64,000 bases of DNA. It comes from an uncultured Dorea sp. (GTDB taxonomy: Bacteria; Bacillota; Clostridia; Lachnospirales; Lachnospiraceae). The position numbers and the translations under genes are program-made. A model generated the notes under the pieces. The model did no database searches. It saw only the letters and a program-made list of their open reading frames with translations, and was not told where the DNA came from. Location of the stretch: positions 1 to 64,000 of the forward strand of contig CAJUFA010000012.1 in assembly GCA_910585725.1 (NCBI GenBank). Reading direction: 5' to 3'. Below are positions 7,098 through 14,853 of the stretch, one piece after another (position 1 is the stretch's first letter; each line of letters opens with the position of its first letter).

Positions 7098-9386
7098 ATG
7101 GCTAAGAAATCAAGAAAAGAACGGAAACAGGTCGTGGCAAAGCAGAACGCGATGAAACAGAAGACAGTAAAAGAAGAATTGATACCAGAGGCTGTCGTGA
7201 AAGCTCAGGAGAATGCAGAGGAGCAGGCTGTAGAAGAAGCTGCAAAGAAAGCTGAGGAAGCCGCTCGGAAAGAGGTAATGGAACCAGAAGAAGCCGGAAA
7301 AGCAGCGGAAGCTGAGGAAGAAGCCAAAGTGGAAGCAGAAGAAGTGAAAGCGGAGGCGGAAGAAGCTAAAGCAGAAGAAGCAGAAGAAGCTAAAGAGGAA
7401 GCAGAAGAAGTGAAAGCGGAGGCGGAAGAAGCTAAAGCAGAAGAAGCTAAAGAAGAGGAAGCAGAAGAAGAAACCGGAGGAGCGGAGCAGTCGGCGGTAG
7501 AAGAAGAAAAGAAAGCCGCGGCAGAACAGGATGCGGCGGAGAAAAGAACGGCGGCGCGGAAAGTGTATGAGACGCGCTTTGCAAGGCATCTGGATGAATT
7601 GAAATGGTTATATATGGAATTGTATGGAAATGGTTCGATGTTTGCAGAGTTGTGCGATAATCTATACCGTTTCTATGAAGCCCGTAATGAGGATCTGAAA
7701 ACGAGAGATATCATGAGGGAGGAATGCCCGGACTGGTATAAACAGAACGATATGCTGGGAATGATGTTCTATATTGATAATTTTGCAGGCAATATGAAGG
7801 GCGTCGAGTCAAAGCTTGATTATCTTGAGAAGAGTAATGTGAATTATATCCATCTGATGCCGTTCCTGGATACGGTGGAAGGGCGTTCTGACGGCGGATA
7901 TGCGGTGGCTGATTTCCGGAAAGTGCAAGAAAAACTTGGCACGATGGAGGATCTGGAAAGTCTCACGGCAGCGTGCCACAAGAAGGATATGAACGTCTGC
8001 ATGGATTTTGTTATGAACCATACTTCAGAAGACCATGAATGGGCTAAGAAAGCGCGGCAAGGCAACGGCGAATATATGAGCCGATACTTCTTCTTTGATA
8101 ATTATTCGATCCCGGCGGAATATGAGAAGACTGTGCCTCAGGTATTCCCGACGACCGCGCCTGGGAATTTTACGTGGCTTGAGGATGCGGAGCATTTTGT
8201 AATGACATCCTTCTATCCATATCAGTGGGATTTGAATTATAAGAACCCGAGAGTCTTTAATGAAATGATGTATAATTTCCTGTTCCTGGCAAATAAGGGA
8301 ATTGATATCATAAGAATTGACGCAGTTCCATATATATGGAAAGAATTGCATACACAGTGCAGGAATTTACCCCAGGTACATACGATCGTTCGTATAATGC
8401 GGATGATCAGTGAGATCGTATGTCCGAGTGTTCTGCTGCTTGGAGAGGTTGTTATGGAACCGGAGAAGGTGGTTCCGTACTTTGGAACCGTTGATAAGCC
8501 GGAATGTCATATGCTCTATAACGTAACGACTATGGCTACCACATGGCATACGGTGGCGACAAGAGATATAGGTCTTCTGAGGCAGCAGCTTGATATCGTA
8601 AATTCTCTGCCGAAAGAATACGTATTCCTGAATTATCTGCGGTGTCACGACGATATCGGATGGGGACTGGATTATGCGTCTTTGGAGCGGGAAGGGATCA
8701 GAGAAAGGCCGCACAAGCAATATCTTAATGATTATTTTCAGGGATATGTTGGAGAAAGCGTTAGCCGCGGGGAATTATATAATGCGGATCCAATCAGTGG
8801 AGACGCCAGATTCTGCGGAACGACGGCATCCATGTGCGGGATTGAGAAAGCGGGCTTCGAGCAAGATCAAGAAGCGATGGAGCGGGCGATTCAAAAGGAT
8901 GTTATGCTTCATGCGTATATGTTCATGCAGTCCGGAATCCCGGTATTGTACAGCGGCGATGAGATTGGTCAGGTGAATGATTATACATATAAAGAAGATC
9001 CGAATAAGGCGGCGGATTCCAGGTATATCCATCGAGGCGTAATGCGCTGGGATCTGGTGGAGAATATCAGCGATCCGGAAACTGTGGAAGGAAAAGTATT
9101 TGAAAGACTAGATCAGTTAGAGCATATCCGTAAGACGGAGAAAGTATTCGTATCCAATGCGGATACATGGACGCTTGATACTTGGGAAGCAGGCGTATTG
9201 TGTATCGGAAGATATTATGAGGGCGATAAGCTGATAGGTCTGTTTAACTTTAGTGAATATGACAGGACAGCATGGATCAATGAGACAGACGGGATGTATA
9301 CCGATCTGATCTCCGGTGAGAAGATGGAAGCGCGGGGTGTGAATATTCCGGCGTTTGGATTCTATTATTTGAAGAAAGACGAGTAA
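7098..9386 (+). CDS. amylosucrase-like GH13 enzyme with long Glu/Ala/Lys-rich N-terminal extension
   Basis: Alpha-amylase-superfamily enzyme; the block around TAPGNFTWL and YQWDLNYKNP resembles amylosucrase/sucrose hydrolases (GH13 subfamily 4). Catalytic residues are visible: Asp408 in IIRIDAV (nucleophile), Glu450 in LLGEVV (acid/base), and Asp518 in RCHDDIGWG; region I reads DFVMNHTS. The start at 7098 (MAKKSRKERK) is preferred over 7080 because a GCGAGG site lies 7 bases before it. The first roughly 150 residues are low-complexity Glu/Ala/Lys, predicted helical or coiled, and contain a 51-base exact direct repeat; the catalytic domain begins near residue 155. No signal peptide, so cytoplasmic. 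Function would be glucan synthesis or sucrose/glucoside cleavage; the exact substrate is inferred. A glycogen phosphorylase gene lies 5.5 kb downstream. Confidence 0.85.
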   Translation: MAKKSRKERKQVVAKQNAMKQKTVKEELIPEAVVKAQENAEEQAVEEAAKKAEEAARKEVMEPEEAGKAAEAEEEAKVEAEEVKAEAEEAKAEEAEEAKEEAEEVKAEAEEAKAEEAKEEEAEEETGGAEQSAVEEEKKAAAEQDAAEKRTAARKVYETRFARHLDELKWLYMELYGNGSMFAELCDNLYRFYEARNEDLKTRDIMREECPDWYKQNDMLGMMFYIDNFAGNMKGVESKLDYLEKSNVNYIHLMPFLDTVEGRSDGGYAVADFRKVQEKLGTMEDLESLTAACHKKDMNVCMDFVMNHTSEDHEWAKKARQGNGEYMSRYFFFDNYSIPAEYEKTVPQVFPTTAPGNFTWLEDAEHFVMTSFYPYQWDLNYKNPRVFNEMMYNFLFLANKGIDIIRIDAVPYIWKELHTQCRNLPQVHTIVRIMRMISEIVCPSVLLLGEVVMEPEKVVPYFGTVDKPECHMLYNVTTMATTWHTVATRDIGLLRQQLDIVNSLPKEYVFLNYLRCHDDIGWGLDYASLEREGIRERPHKQYLNDYFQGYVGESVSRGELYNADPISGDARFCGTTASMCGIEKAGFEQDQEAMERAIQKDVMLHAYMFMQSGIPVLYSGDEIGQVNDYTYKEDPNKAADSRYIHRGVMRWDLVENISDPETVEGKVFERLDQLEHIRKTEKVFVSNADTWTLDTWEAGVLCIGRYYEGDKLIGLFNFSEYDRTAWINETDGMYTDLISGEKMEARGVNIPAFGFYYLKKDE
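7331..7447 (+). repeat. 51-base exact direct repeat inside the GH13 N-terminal extension
   Basis: Bases 7331-7381 and 7397-7447 are identical over 51 bases, offset by 66 bases (22 codons). The repeat preserves the reading frame and encodes Glu/Ala/Lys/Val-rich sequence. It looks like a recent in-frame duplication and could expand or contract. Confidence 0.9.
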
Positions 9387-9409
9387 ATAGTGTCAGATTT
9401 TCAATATTA

Positions 9410-9444
9410 TCAGGGTCAAACATATTTGGCCCTGAAATTATTTT
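9410..9444 (+). terminator. intrinsic terminator after the amylosucrase-like gene
   Basis: Eleven-base stem (TCAGGGTCAAA with TTTGGCCCTGA, one G-T pair) around a CATA loop, followed by AATTATTTT. Confidence 0.8.
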
Positions 9445-9585
9445 AAGATATGGTTAAAATCAAGAAGAATTGGAAAGGCTAAGAAGGCATTAATTTAGTG
9501 GAGAAGCGTTAGGATTTGTTAACTAGAGTATTTGGAAAAGGATAAGGTAGATGAAATACATTGGAGATTCTCGGAGGACTGATAG

Positions 9586-11157
9586 ATGAAGCTAAGGAAA
9601 AAAGTATTATCAGTAGTTCTTGCGCTGCTTCTTGTGCTGAGTATGAGTACGGCGGCATCGGCTACCGAGCAGGTGCAGGAAGGAGCTGAACCGGAAAACT
9701 CCGGGAATGAGGAAACCGAACTGACAGAAGAAGAGAGGCTTAAGCAGGAGTTGGATGCGGTATACGCTTTGCCGGTGGAATCCAACGAGATCAAGGAGTG
9801 GCCTCAAGGTCCCGGCACATACGGAGAAGCAGCCATAGTCATGGAGGTGGATACGGGAGCGATTCTTTATGCGAAGAATCTTGACGGACATTTCTTCCCG
9901 GCAAGTATTACGAAGGTTCTGACGACACTGATCGCCCTGGAAAACGGTCGGTTCCCGGATCCGGTATATTTTTCTCATGATTGTGTCGCGTTCCTGAAGC
10001 CGGACGAGGCGTCCATCGGCATGAAGGAAGGTAATCAGATATCTCTGGAGCAGGCGCTATATGCGACGCTTTTGGCTTCGGCTAACGAGGCGGCATATGC
10101 GGTGGGAGAGAATGTCGGGAAAAATGCGGGACATGATTACAATTGGTTTATTGAGCAGATGAATCTTCGCTGTCAGGAGTTGGGGGGATCCAATTCGAAT
10201 TTTGTGAATACCAGCGGACTGCATGATGAGAACCACTATACCTGTGCGAGGGATATGGCGCTTATAGCCCGGGAGATGTTCAGACATCCTGAGTTTTTTA
10301 CGATTGCCCAGACTTATGAATATAAGATACCGGAATCAGAGACGACAGAGGAACATATATTCCAACAGCATCATAAGATGATGGATCCGGAGAATGAAAA
10401 TTATTATGAATATGTGATCGGGGGCAAGACGGGGTATACGTCGGATGCATTATCAACATTGGTCACTATGGCAGATAACGGCAGTATGCAGCTGGTATGC
10501 GTTGTGCTTAAGACGCATGGAAAGAACGTCTATCCGGATACAAAGAATCTGTTGGAGTATGCGTTCTCGAATTTCAGTAAGGTTGCGGCGGCGGATTACG
10601 AGACGTCTGAGGACATACAGTCGATAGGTGAAGCGCAGGCGGCCGTAAATGTGTCGGGCGAAGCAGGAGCAGCCGGAGCGGAAGGAGATAGCTCCGGAGT
10701 AGGTGAAGCATCCGGAGCAGAAGAAAACACATCAGGAGTGGAGGTTTCATCCGAAGCCGCAGCAGAGAATGCCGGGGCGGAAGGAAGTGTTATCCTTCCT
10801 AAGGGAGTGGAATTCAAGGATCTTGAGATGGAGATAATCCCTGACAGTGATGTGAGTAATACGGGAACTCTGGAATACCGTTACAGCGGTAATCGGATGG
10901 GAAGCGTAAGAGCCGTATTGAGTCCGTCTTATTATCAGAAGGAGACGAAAGAACCAGAAAGCGCAAAAGTCAGGAAGAAATCTGAACCAGACTTAAAAGA
11001 TAAGGACGGAGCCGGAAGATGGAACAGCCTGTTGGAAAGCAAGACGAAGACAGAGAAGATAATTCTTGCCGCGTTGTCGGCTGTTTTAGTAATACTAGTC
11101 TTTGCGTTCATAACAGCGCTGATTAAGAGAAGCAGACATAAAAAGCGTAAAAACTGA
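9586..11157 (+). CDS. D-alanyl-D-alanine carboxypeptidase (peptidase S11, low-molecular-weight PBP)
   Basis: Trims the terminal D-Ala of peptidoglycan stem peptides outside the membrane. A signal peptide (residues 1-26, ending STAASA) is followed by an acidic linker and the S11 domain with all three active-site motifs: Ser107-Ile-Thr-Lys110, Ser165-Ala-Asn167 and Lys281-Thr-Gly283. A Gly/Ala/Glu/Ser-rich spacer of about 55 residues comes after the catalytic part, then a second small domain, and a C-terminal membrane helix near residues 488-512 followed by a basic tail. Membrane anchoring by a true helix instead of the amphipathic tail of DacA is a feature of clostridial versions. GGAGG precedes the ATG. 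In Clostridia such proteins include the spore-cortex DacF group; assignment to vegetative or sporulation use is not possible here. Confidence 0.93.
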   Translation: MKLRKKVLSVVLALLLVLSMSTAASATEQVQEGAEPENSGNEETELTEEERLKQELDAVYALPVESNEIKEWPQGPGTYGEAAIVMEVDTGAILYAKNLDGHFFPASITKVLTTLIALENGRFPDPVYFSHDCVAFLKPDEASIGMKEGNQISLEQALYATLLASANEAAYAVGENVGKNAGHDYNWFIEQMNLRCQELGGSNSNFVNTSGLHDENHYTCARDMALIAREMFRHPEFFTIAQTYEYKIPESETTEEHIFQQHHKMMDPENENYYEYVIGGKTGYTSDALSTLVTMADNGSMQLVCVVLKTHGKNVYPDTKNLLEYAFSNFSKVAAADYETSEDIQSIGEAQAAVNVSGEAGAAGAEGDSSGVGEASGAEENTSGVEVSSEAAAENAGAEGSVILPKGVEFKDLEMEIIPDSDVSNTGTLEYRYSGNRMGSVRAVLSPSYYQKETKEPESAKVRKKSEPDLKDKDGAGRWNSLLESKTKTEKIILAALSAVLVILVFAFITALIKRSRHKKRKN

Positions 11158-11193
11158 AAAGTAATAGGAATTACGCAAATATAAAAAAACCTC

Positions 11194-11223
11194 TTGACGA
11201 TGTAAGGGTTTTTTTACTATAAT
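11194..11223 (+). promoter_or_regulatory. sigma-A promoter of the ileS T-box leader
   Basis: TTGACG (11194-11199), 18-base spacer, perfect TATAAT (11218-11223). The -35 and spacer lie inside an A7/T7 inverted repeat (about 11183-11215) that probably also terminates the upstream carboxypeptidase transcript. Confidence 0.8.
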
Positions 11224-11229
11224 ATAGAA

Positions 11230-11503
11230 CACACAAAAGGCGATGACGAAGACAGTAAGCCATACTTGAAAGGAACAGCGAGCCGGGGAGGGTGTAAGCC
11301 CGGTGCGAGTAGAATATGGACGAATATCACTTCCAAGCTGCGGTTGTCGAAAGATTCTTATAGATTAGACGAAGAGATATGAAGTAAGGTTAAGTAGATA
11401 CTGACGGGAGTCCTCCGTTACAGGGAAAGCATATGATAGTATGTTTAGGTGGTTTACAAACGCAAGCGCAGCTTCCGTCCTATACATGGACGGGAGTTTT
11501 TTT
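11230..11503 (+). promoter_or_regulatory. T-box leader (tRNA-Ile sensing) upstream of ileS
   Basis: Transcription attenuator that reads uncharged tRNA-Ile and switches on ileS. It begins with the usual stem I opening GGCGATGACGAAGACAGTAA. A candidate Ile specifier ATC is at 11326-11328 in GAATATCAC. The tRNA-acceptor-binding segment TTAGGTGGTTTAC (from about 11449) is divergent from the usual AGGGTGGTACCGCG. The terminator stem is CTTCCGTCC (11472-11480) with GGACGGGAG (11488-11496), followed by seven T. Position directly before ileS supports the specificity. Confidence 0.88.
11472..11503 (+). terminator. T-box terminator stem
   Basis: Nine-base stem with one G-T pair, TATACAT loop, then T7. 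It is the OFF state of the ileS leader. Confidence 0.85.
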
Positions 11504-11547
11504 ATGATATAGGGAAATTTTTTCCCTATATCATAAAAAAACTCCCG
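11491..11547 (+). repeat. 27-base perfect inverted repeat between T-box terminator and ileS
   Basis: Bases 11491-11517 and 11521-11547 are perfect reverse complements separated by TTT. The left arm starts with the right half of the T-box terminator (CGGGAG plus T tract), so the hairpin competes with it. The right arm ends shortly before the ileS ribosome site. Confidence 0.9.
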
Positions 11548-11619
11548 GGAGGATGGGCGCTCACGAGGGGAAACTAAAAGTTGCTTCTGAAGATTTCTTA
11601 AGAAGGAGGTAAGCATTAC

Positions 11620-14600
11620 ATGTACAAAAAAGTTTCGACAGATTTGAATTTTGTCGACAGAGAGAAAGCAGTAGAGAAGTTCTGGAAAGAAAACCAGATC
11701 TTCGAGAAGAGTATGAAAGACCGTGAGGGCAGCGACATCTATATGTTCTATGACGGTCCGCCGACAGCGAACGGGAAACCTCATATCGGGCACGTGCTGA
11801 CCCGTGTTATCAAGGACATGATCCCGCGTTACCGCACGATGAAAGGCTTCGAGGTTCCGAGAAAGGCAGGATGGGATACTCATGGACTTCCTGTAGAGTT
11901 AGAGGTAGAACGGGCGCTGGGACTTGACGGCAAGGAACAGATCGAGGAATACGGGTTGGAGCCGTTTATCGACAGATGTAAAGAAAGCGTATGGAAATAT
12001 AAAGGGATGTGGGAGGATTTCTCCGGTACGGTGGGATTCTGGGCCGATATGGACAATCCTTACGTTACGTATCACAATGATTTTATCGAGTCCGAGTGGT
12101 GGGCTCTTAAGAAGATCTGGGATAAGGGTCTGCTCTATAAAGGCTTTAAAATCGTTCCCTACTGCCCGCGCTGCGGGACTCCGCTTTCTGCACAGGAAGT
12201 AGCGCAGGGATATAAGGACGTAAAAGAGAGATCTGCCATCGTTCGATTCAAGGTGAAGGACGAGGACGCATATTTCCTGGCATGGACGACGACGCCGTGG
12301 ACGCTGCCGTCGAACCTTGGACTTTGTATGAATCCAAGAGAATCTTATGCAAAGGTAAAATGTGTGGACGGATACACATATTATATGGCAGAGGCGCTTC
12401 TTGATACGGTGCTTGGACCGCTGGCAGAGGAAAGCGGGAAGGCATACGAAGTGTTGGAGACTTATCTGGGAAAGGATTTGGAATATAAGGAATACGAGCC
12501 GTTGTACCAGTGCGCGGCGGACGGGATCGCCAATCAGCATAAGAAAGCATTCTATGTGACTTGCGACGATTATGTAACATTGACAGACGGTACCGGCGTG
12601 GTTCATATTGCGCCTGCATTCGGTGAGGACGATGCGAAGGTCTGCAGAAAATATGAGATGCCCTTCGTACAACTGGTGGACGAGAAGGGAAATATGGCGG
12701 AATCTACGCCGTTTGCAGGATTATTTGTCAAGAAGGCGGATCCGGAGGTACTGAAAGATCTGGAAAAGAGAGAACTTCTTTTTGACGCGCCGAATTTTGA
12801 GCACAGCTATCCTCACTGCTGGCGCTGCGATACACCTCTGATCTATTATGCGCGCGAGTCCTGGTTTATCAAGATGACGGACGTGAAGGAAGATTTGATC
12901 GCCAATAACAATACCATCAACTGGATTCCGGAGAGTATCGGAAAAGGACGCTTCGGAGACTGGCTCGAGAACGTCCAGGACTGGGGAATCAGCAGGAACC
13001 GTTACTGGGGAACGCCGCTTAATATCTGGGAGTGCGAATGCGGTCATCAGCATTCCGTCGGAAGCATAGCGGAATTAAAAGAGATGTCGGATAACTGCCC
13101 GGATGATATCGAGCTGCATCGTCCGTATATTGACGAGGTGACCGTCAAGTGTCCGCTCTGCGGCAAAGAGATGCACCGTGTGCCTGAAGTGATCGACTGC
13201 TGGTTTGATTCCGGGGCGATGCCTTTCGCGCAGCATCATTATCCGTTTGAGAATCAGGAGCTGTTTGAAAAGCAGTTCCCGGCAGACTTTATCTCTGAGG
13301 CGGTGGACCAGACCCGCGGATGGTTCTATTCATTGCTTGCGATCTCTACGCTGATCTTTAATAAAGCGCCTTATAAGAATGTTATCGTTCTCGGGCATGT
13401 ACAGGATGAGAAGGGGCAGAAGATGAGTAAGTCAAAGGGAAATGCGGTAGATCCCTTTGATGCCCTGGATAAATACGGTGCAGACGCGATCCGCTGGTAT
13501 TTCTATGTGAACAGCGCGCCGTGGCTGCCGAACCGTTTTCATGGCAAGGCTGTTGTAGAAGGACAGCGCAAGTTCATGGGAACCCTGTGGAATACCTATG
13601 CATTCTTCGTGCTGTATGCGAATATTGACGGATTCAACGCGAAGAAGTATACGTTAGAATATGATAAATTATCTGTCATGGATAAATGGCTCTTGTCAAG
13701 ACTTAATACGGTAATCAGAGAGGTGGACGACAACCTGGCGAATTACAGGATTCCGGAGACTGCAAGAGCGCTGCAGGATTTTGTCGATGATATGAGCAAC
13801 TGGTATGTAAGAAGAAGCCGTGAACGTTTCTGGGCAAAGGGAATGGAGCAGGATAAGATCAACGCGTATATGACTCTGTATACCGCATTGACAGAGGTGA
13901 GCAGGGCGGCTGCGCCGATGATCCCCTTTATGACAGAAGACATCTATCAGAATCTGGTGCGCAGTATCGACACAGAGGCGCCGGAGAGTATCCATCTGTG
14001 TGATTTCCCGATCGTCAACGAGGGGTATATCGACAAGGAACTGGAGTCTTATATGGATCAGGTGCTTAAGCTGGTGGTTATGGGACGGGCGTGCAGGAAT
14101 ACCGCGAACATCAAGAACCGGCAGCCAATCGGACAGATGTATGTAAAGGCTGGCTTTGAACTTCCGAAGTTTTATCAGGATATTGTGAAGGACGAATTAA
14201 ACGTTAAAGTTATAACATTTACACAAGAAGTACGCGATTTTACAAGTTATTCTTTTAAACCTCAACTAAAGACAGTCGGGCCGAAGTATGGTAAAATGTT
14301 AAATGGTATCAGGGCTGCGCTTACATCCATAGACGGAAATGCCGCGATGGATGAGCTGAATGCGACAGAGGCTTTGAAGCTTGATATCGACGGACAGGAG
14401 GTTATATTGTCCCGTGAGGATCTGCTGATCGAGAGCGCGCAGGCAGAGGGTTATGTGTCCGAGAATGATAACGGAATCACGGTGGTATTAGATACCAATC
14501 TTTCCGAAGAGCTTCTGGAAGAAGGTTTCGTGCGTGAGATCATCAGCAAGGTTCAGACCATGCGTAAGGAAGCCGGATTTGAGGTGACGGATAAGATCAA

Positions 14601-14769
14601 GATCTCTTACGAGGGTACCGGGAAGGCAGAGACTGTATTTGAGGCAAATGCGGATACTATAGGAAACGAGACTCTTGCGCTTGACGTGAAGAGGACGGCG
14701 CCGGCCGGATATGTGAAAGAGTGGAAGATTAACGGCGAGAATGTGACACTGGGCGTAGAGCGTGTGTAA
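11620..14769 (+). CDS. ileS: isoleucyl-tRNA synthetase
   Basis: Class I synthetase charging tRNA-Ile. The 1049 residues contain the HIGH motif at 55-58 and KMSKS at 601-605, a WTTTPWTLPSN editing-domain block and a CP1-type zinc-binding Cys-rich region (CPRCG, CRCD). The block GWDTHGLP and the length are typical of the longer type 2 IleRS (eukaryote-like) and not the type 1 enzyme, which has GWDCHGLP. An ideal AGGAGG precedes the start. Expression is controlled by the T-box leader at 11230-11503. Identity is certain; the type 2 assignment rests on these short signatures. Confidence 0.98.
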   Translation: MYKKVSTDLNFVDREKAVEKFWKENQIFEKSMKDREGSDIYMFYDGPPTANGKPHIGHVLTRVIKDMIPRYRTMKGFEVPRKAGWDTHGLPVELEVERALGLDGKEQIEEYGLEPFIDRCKESVWKYKGMWEDFSGTVGFWADMDNPYVTYHNDFIESEWWALKKIWDKGLLYKGFKIVPYCPRCGTPLSAQEVAQGYKDVKERSAIVRFKVKDEDAYFLAWTTTPWTLPSNLGLCMNPRESYAKVKCVDGYTYYMAEALLDTVLGPLAEESGKAYEVLETYLGKDLEYKEYEPLYQCAADGIANQHKKAFYVTCDDYVTLTDGTGVVHIAPAFGEDDAKVCRKYEMPFVQLVDEKGNMAESTPFAGLFVKKADPEVLKDLEKRELLFDAPNFEHSYPHCWRCDTPLIYYARESWFIKMTDVKEDLIANNNTINWIPESIGKGRFGDWLENVQDWGISRNRYWGTPLNIWECECGHQHSVGSIAELKEMSDNCPDDIELHRPYIDEVTVKCPLCGKEMHRVPEVIDCWFDSGAMPFAQHHYPFENQELFEKQFPADFISEAVDQTRGWFYSLLAISTLIFNKAPYKNVIVLGHVQDEKGQKMSKSKGNAVDPFDALDKYGADAIRWYFYVNSAPWLPNRFHGKAVVEGQRKFMGTLWNTYAFFVLYANIDGFNAKKYTLEYDKLSVMDKWLLSRLNTVIREVDDNLANYRIPETARALQDFVDDMSNWYVRRSRERFWAKGMEQDKINAYMTLYTALTEVSRAAAPMIPFMTEDIYQNLVRSIDTEAPESIHLCDFPIVNEGYIDKELESYMDQVLKLVVMGRACRNTANIKNRQPIGQMYVKAGFELPKFYQDIVKDELNVKVITFTQEVRDFTSYSFKPQLKTVGPKYGKMLNGIRAALTSIDGNAAMDELNATEALKLDIDGQEVILSREDLLIESAQAEGYVSENDNGITVVLDTNLSEELLEEGFVREIISKVQTMRKEAGFEVTDKIKISYEGTGKAETVFEANADTIGNETLALDVKRTAPAGYVKEWKINGENVTLGVERV

Positions 14770-14853
14770 ACGGCGTTCACAGAATAATTTTCGGTAAATG
14801 TATGAAAGAAATAAACATATTTACAGAAAGAGGAAGAGAGAGAGGTAGATGGT

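Noticed and set aside
7110..7589. Long minus-strand open frame rich in Phe, Cys and Arg
   Set aside because: It is the complement of the Glu/Ala/Lys repeat of the GH13 extension; GAA/GAG codons read backwards give TTC/CTC, so the frame stays open by composition only.
11899..12672. 257-codon minus-strand open frame
   Set aside because: Lies wholly inside ileS, no ribosome site, no recognisable protein features.
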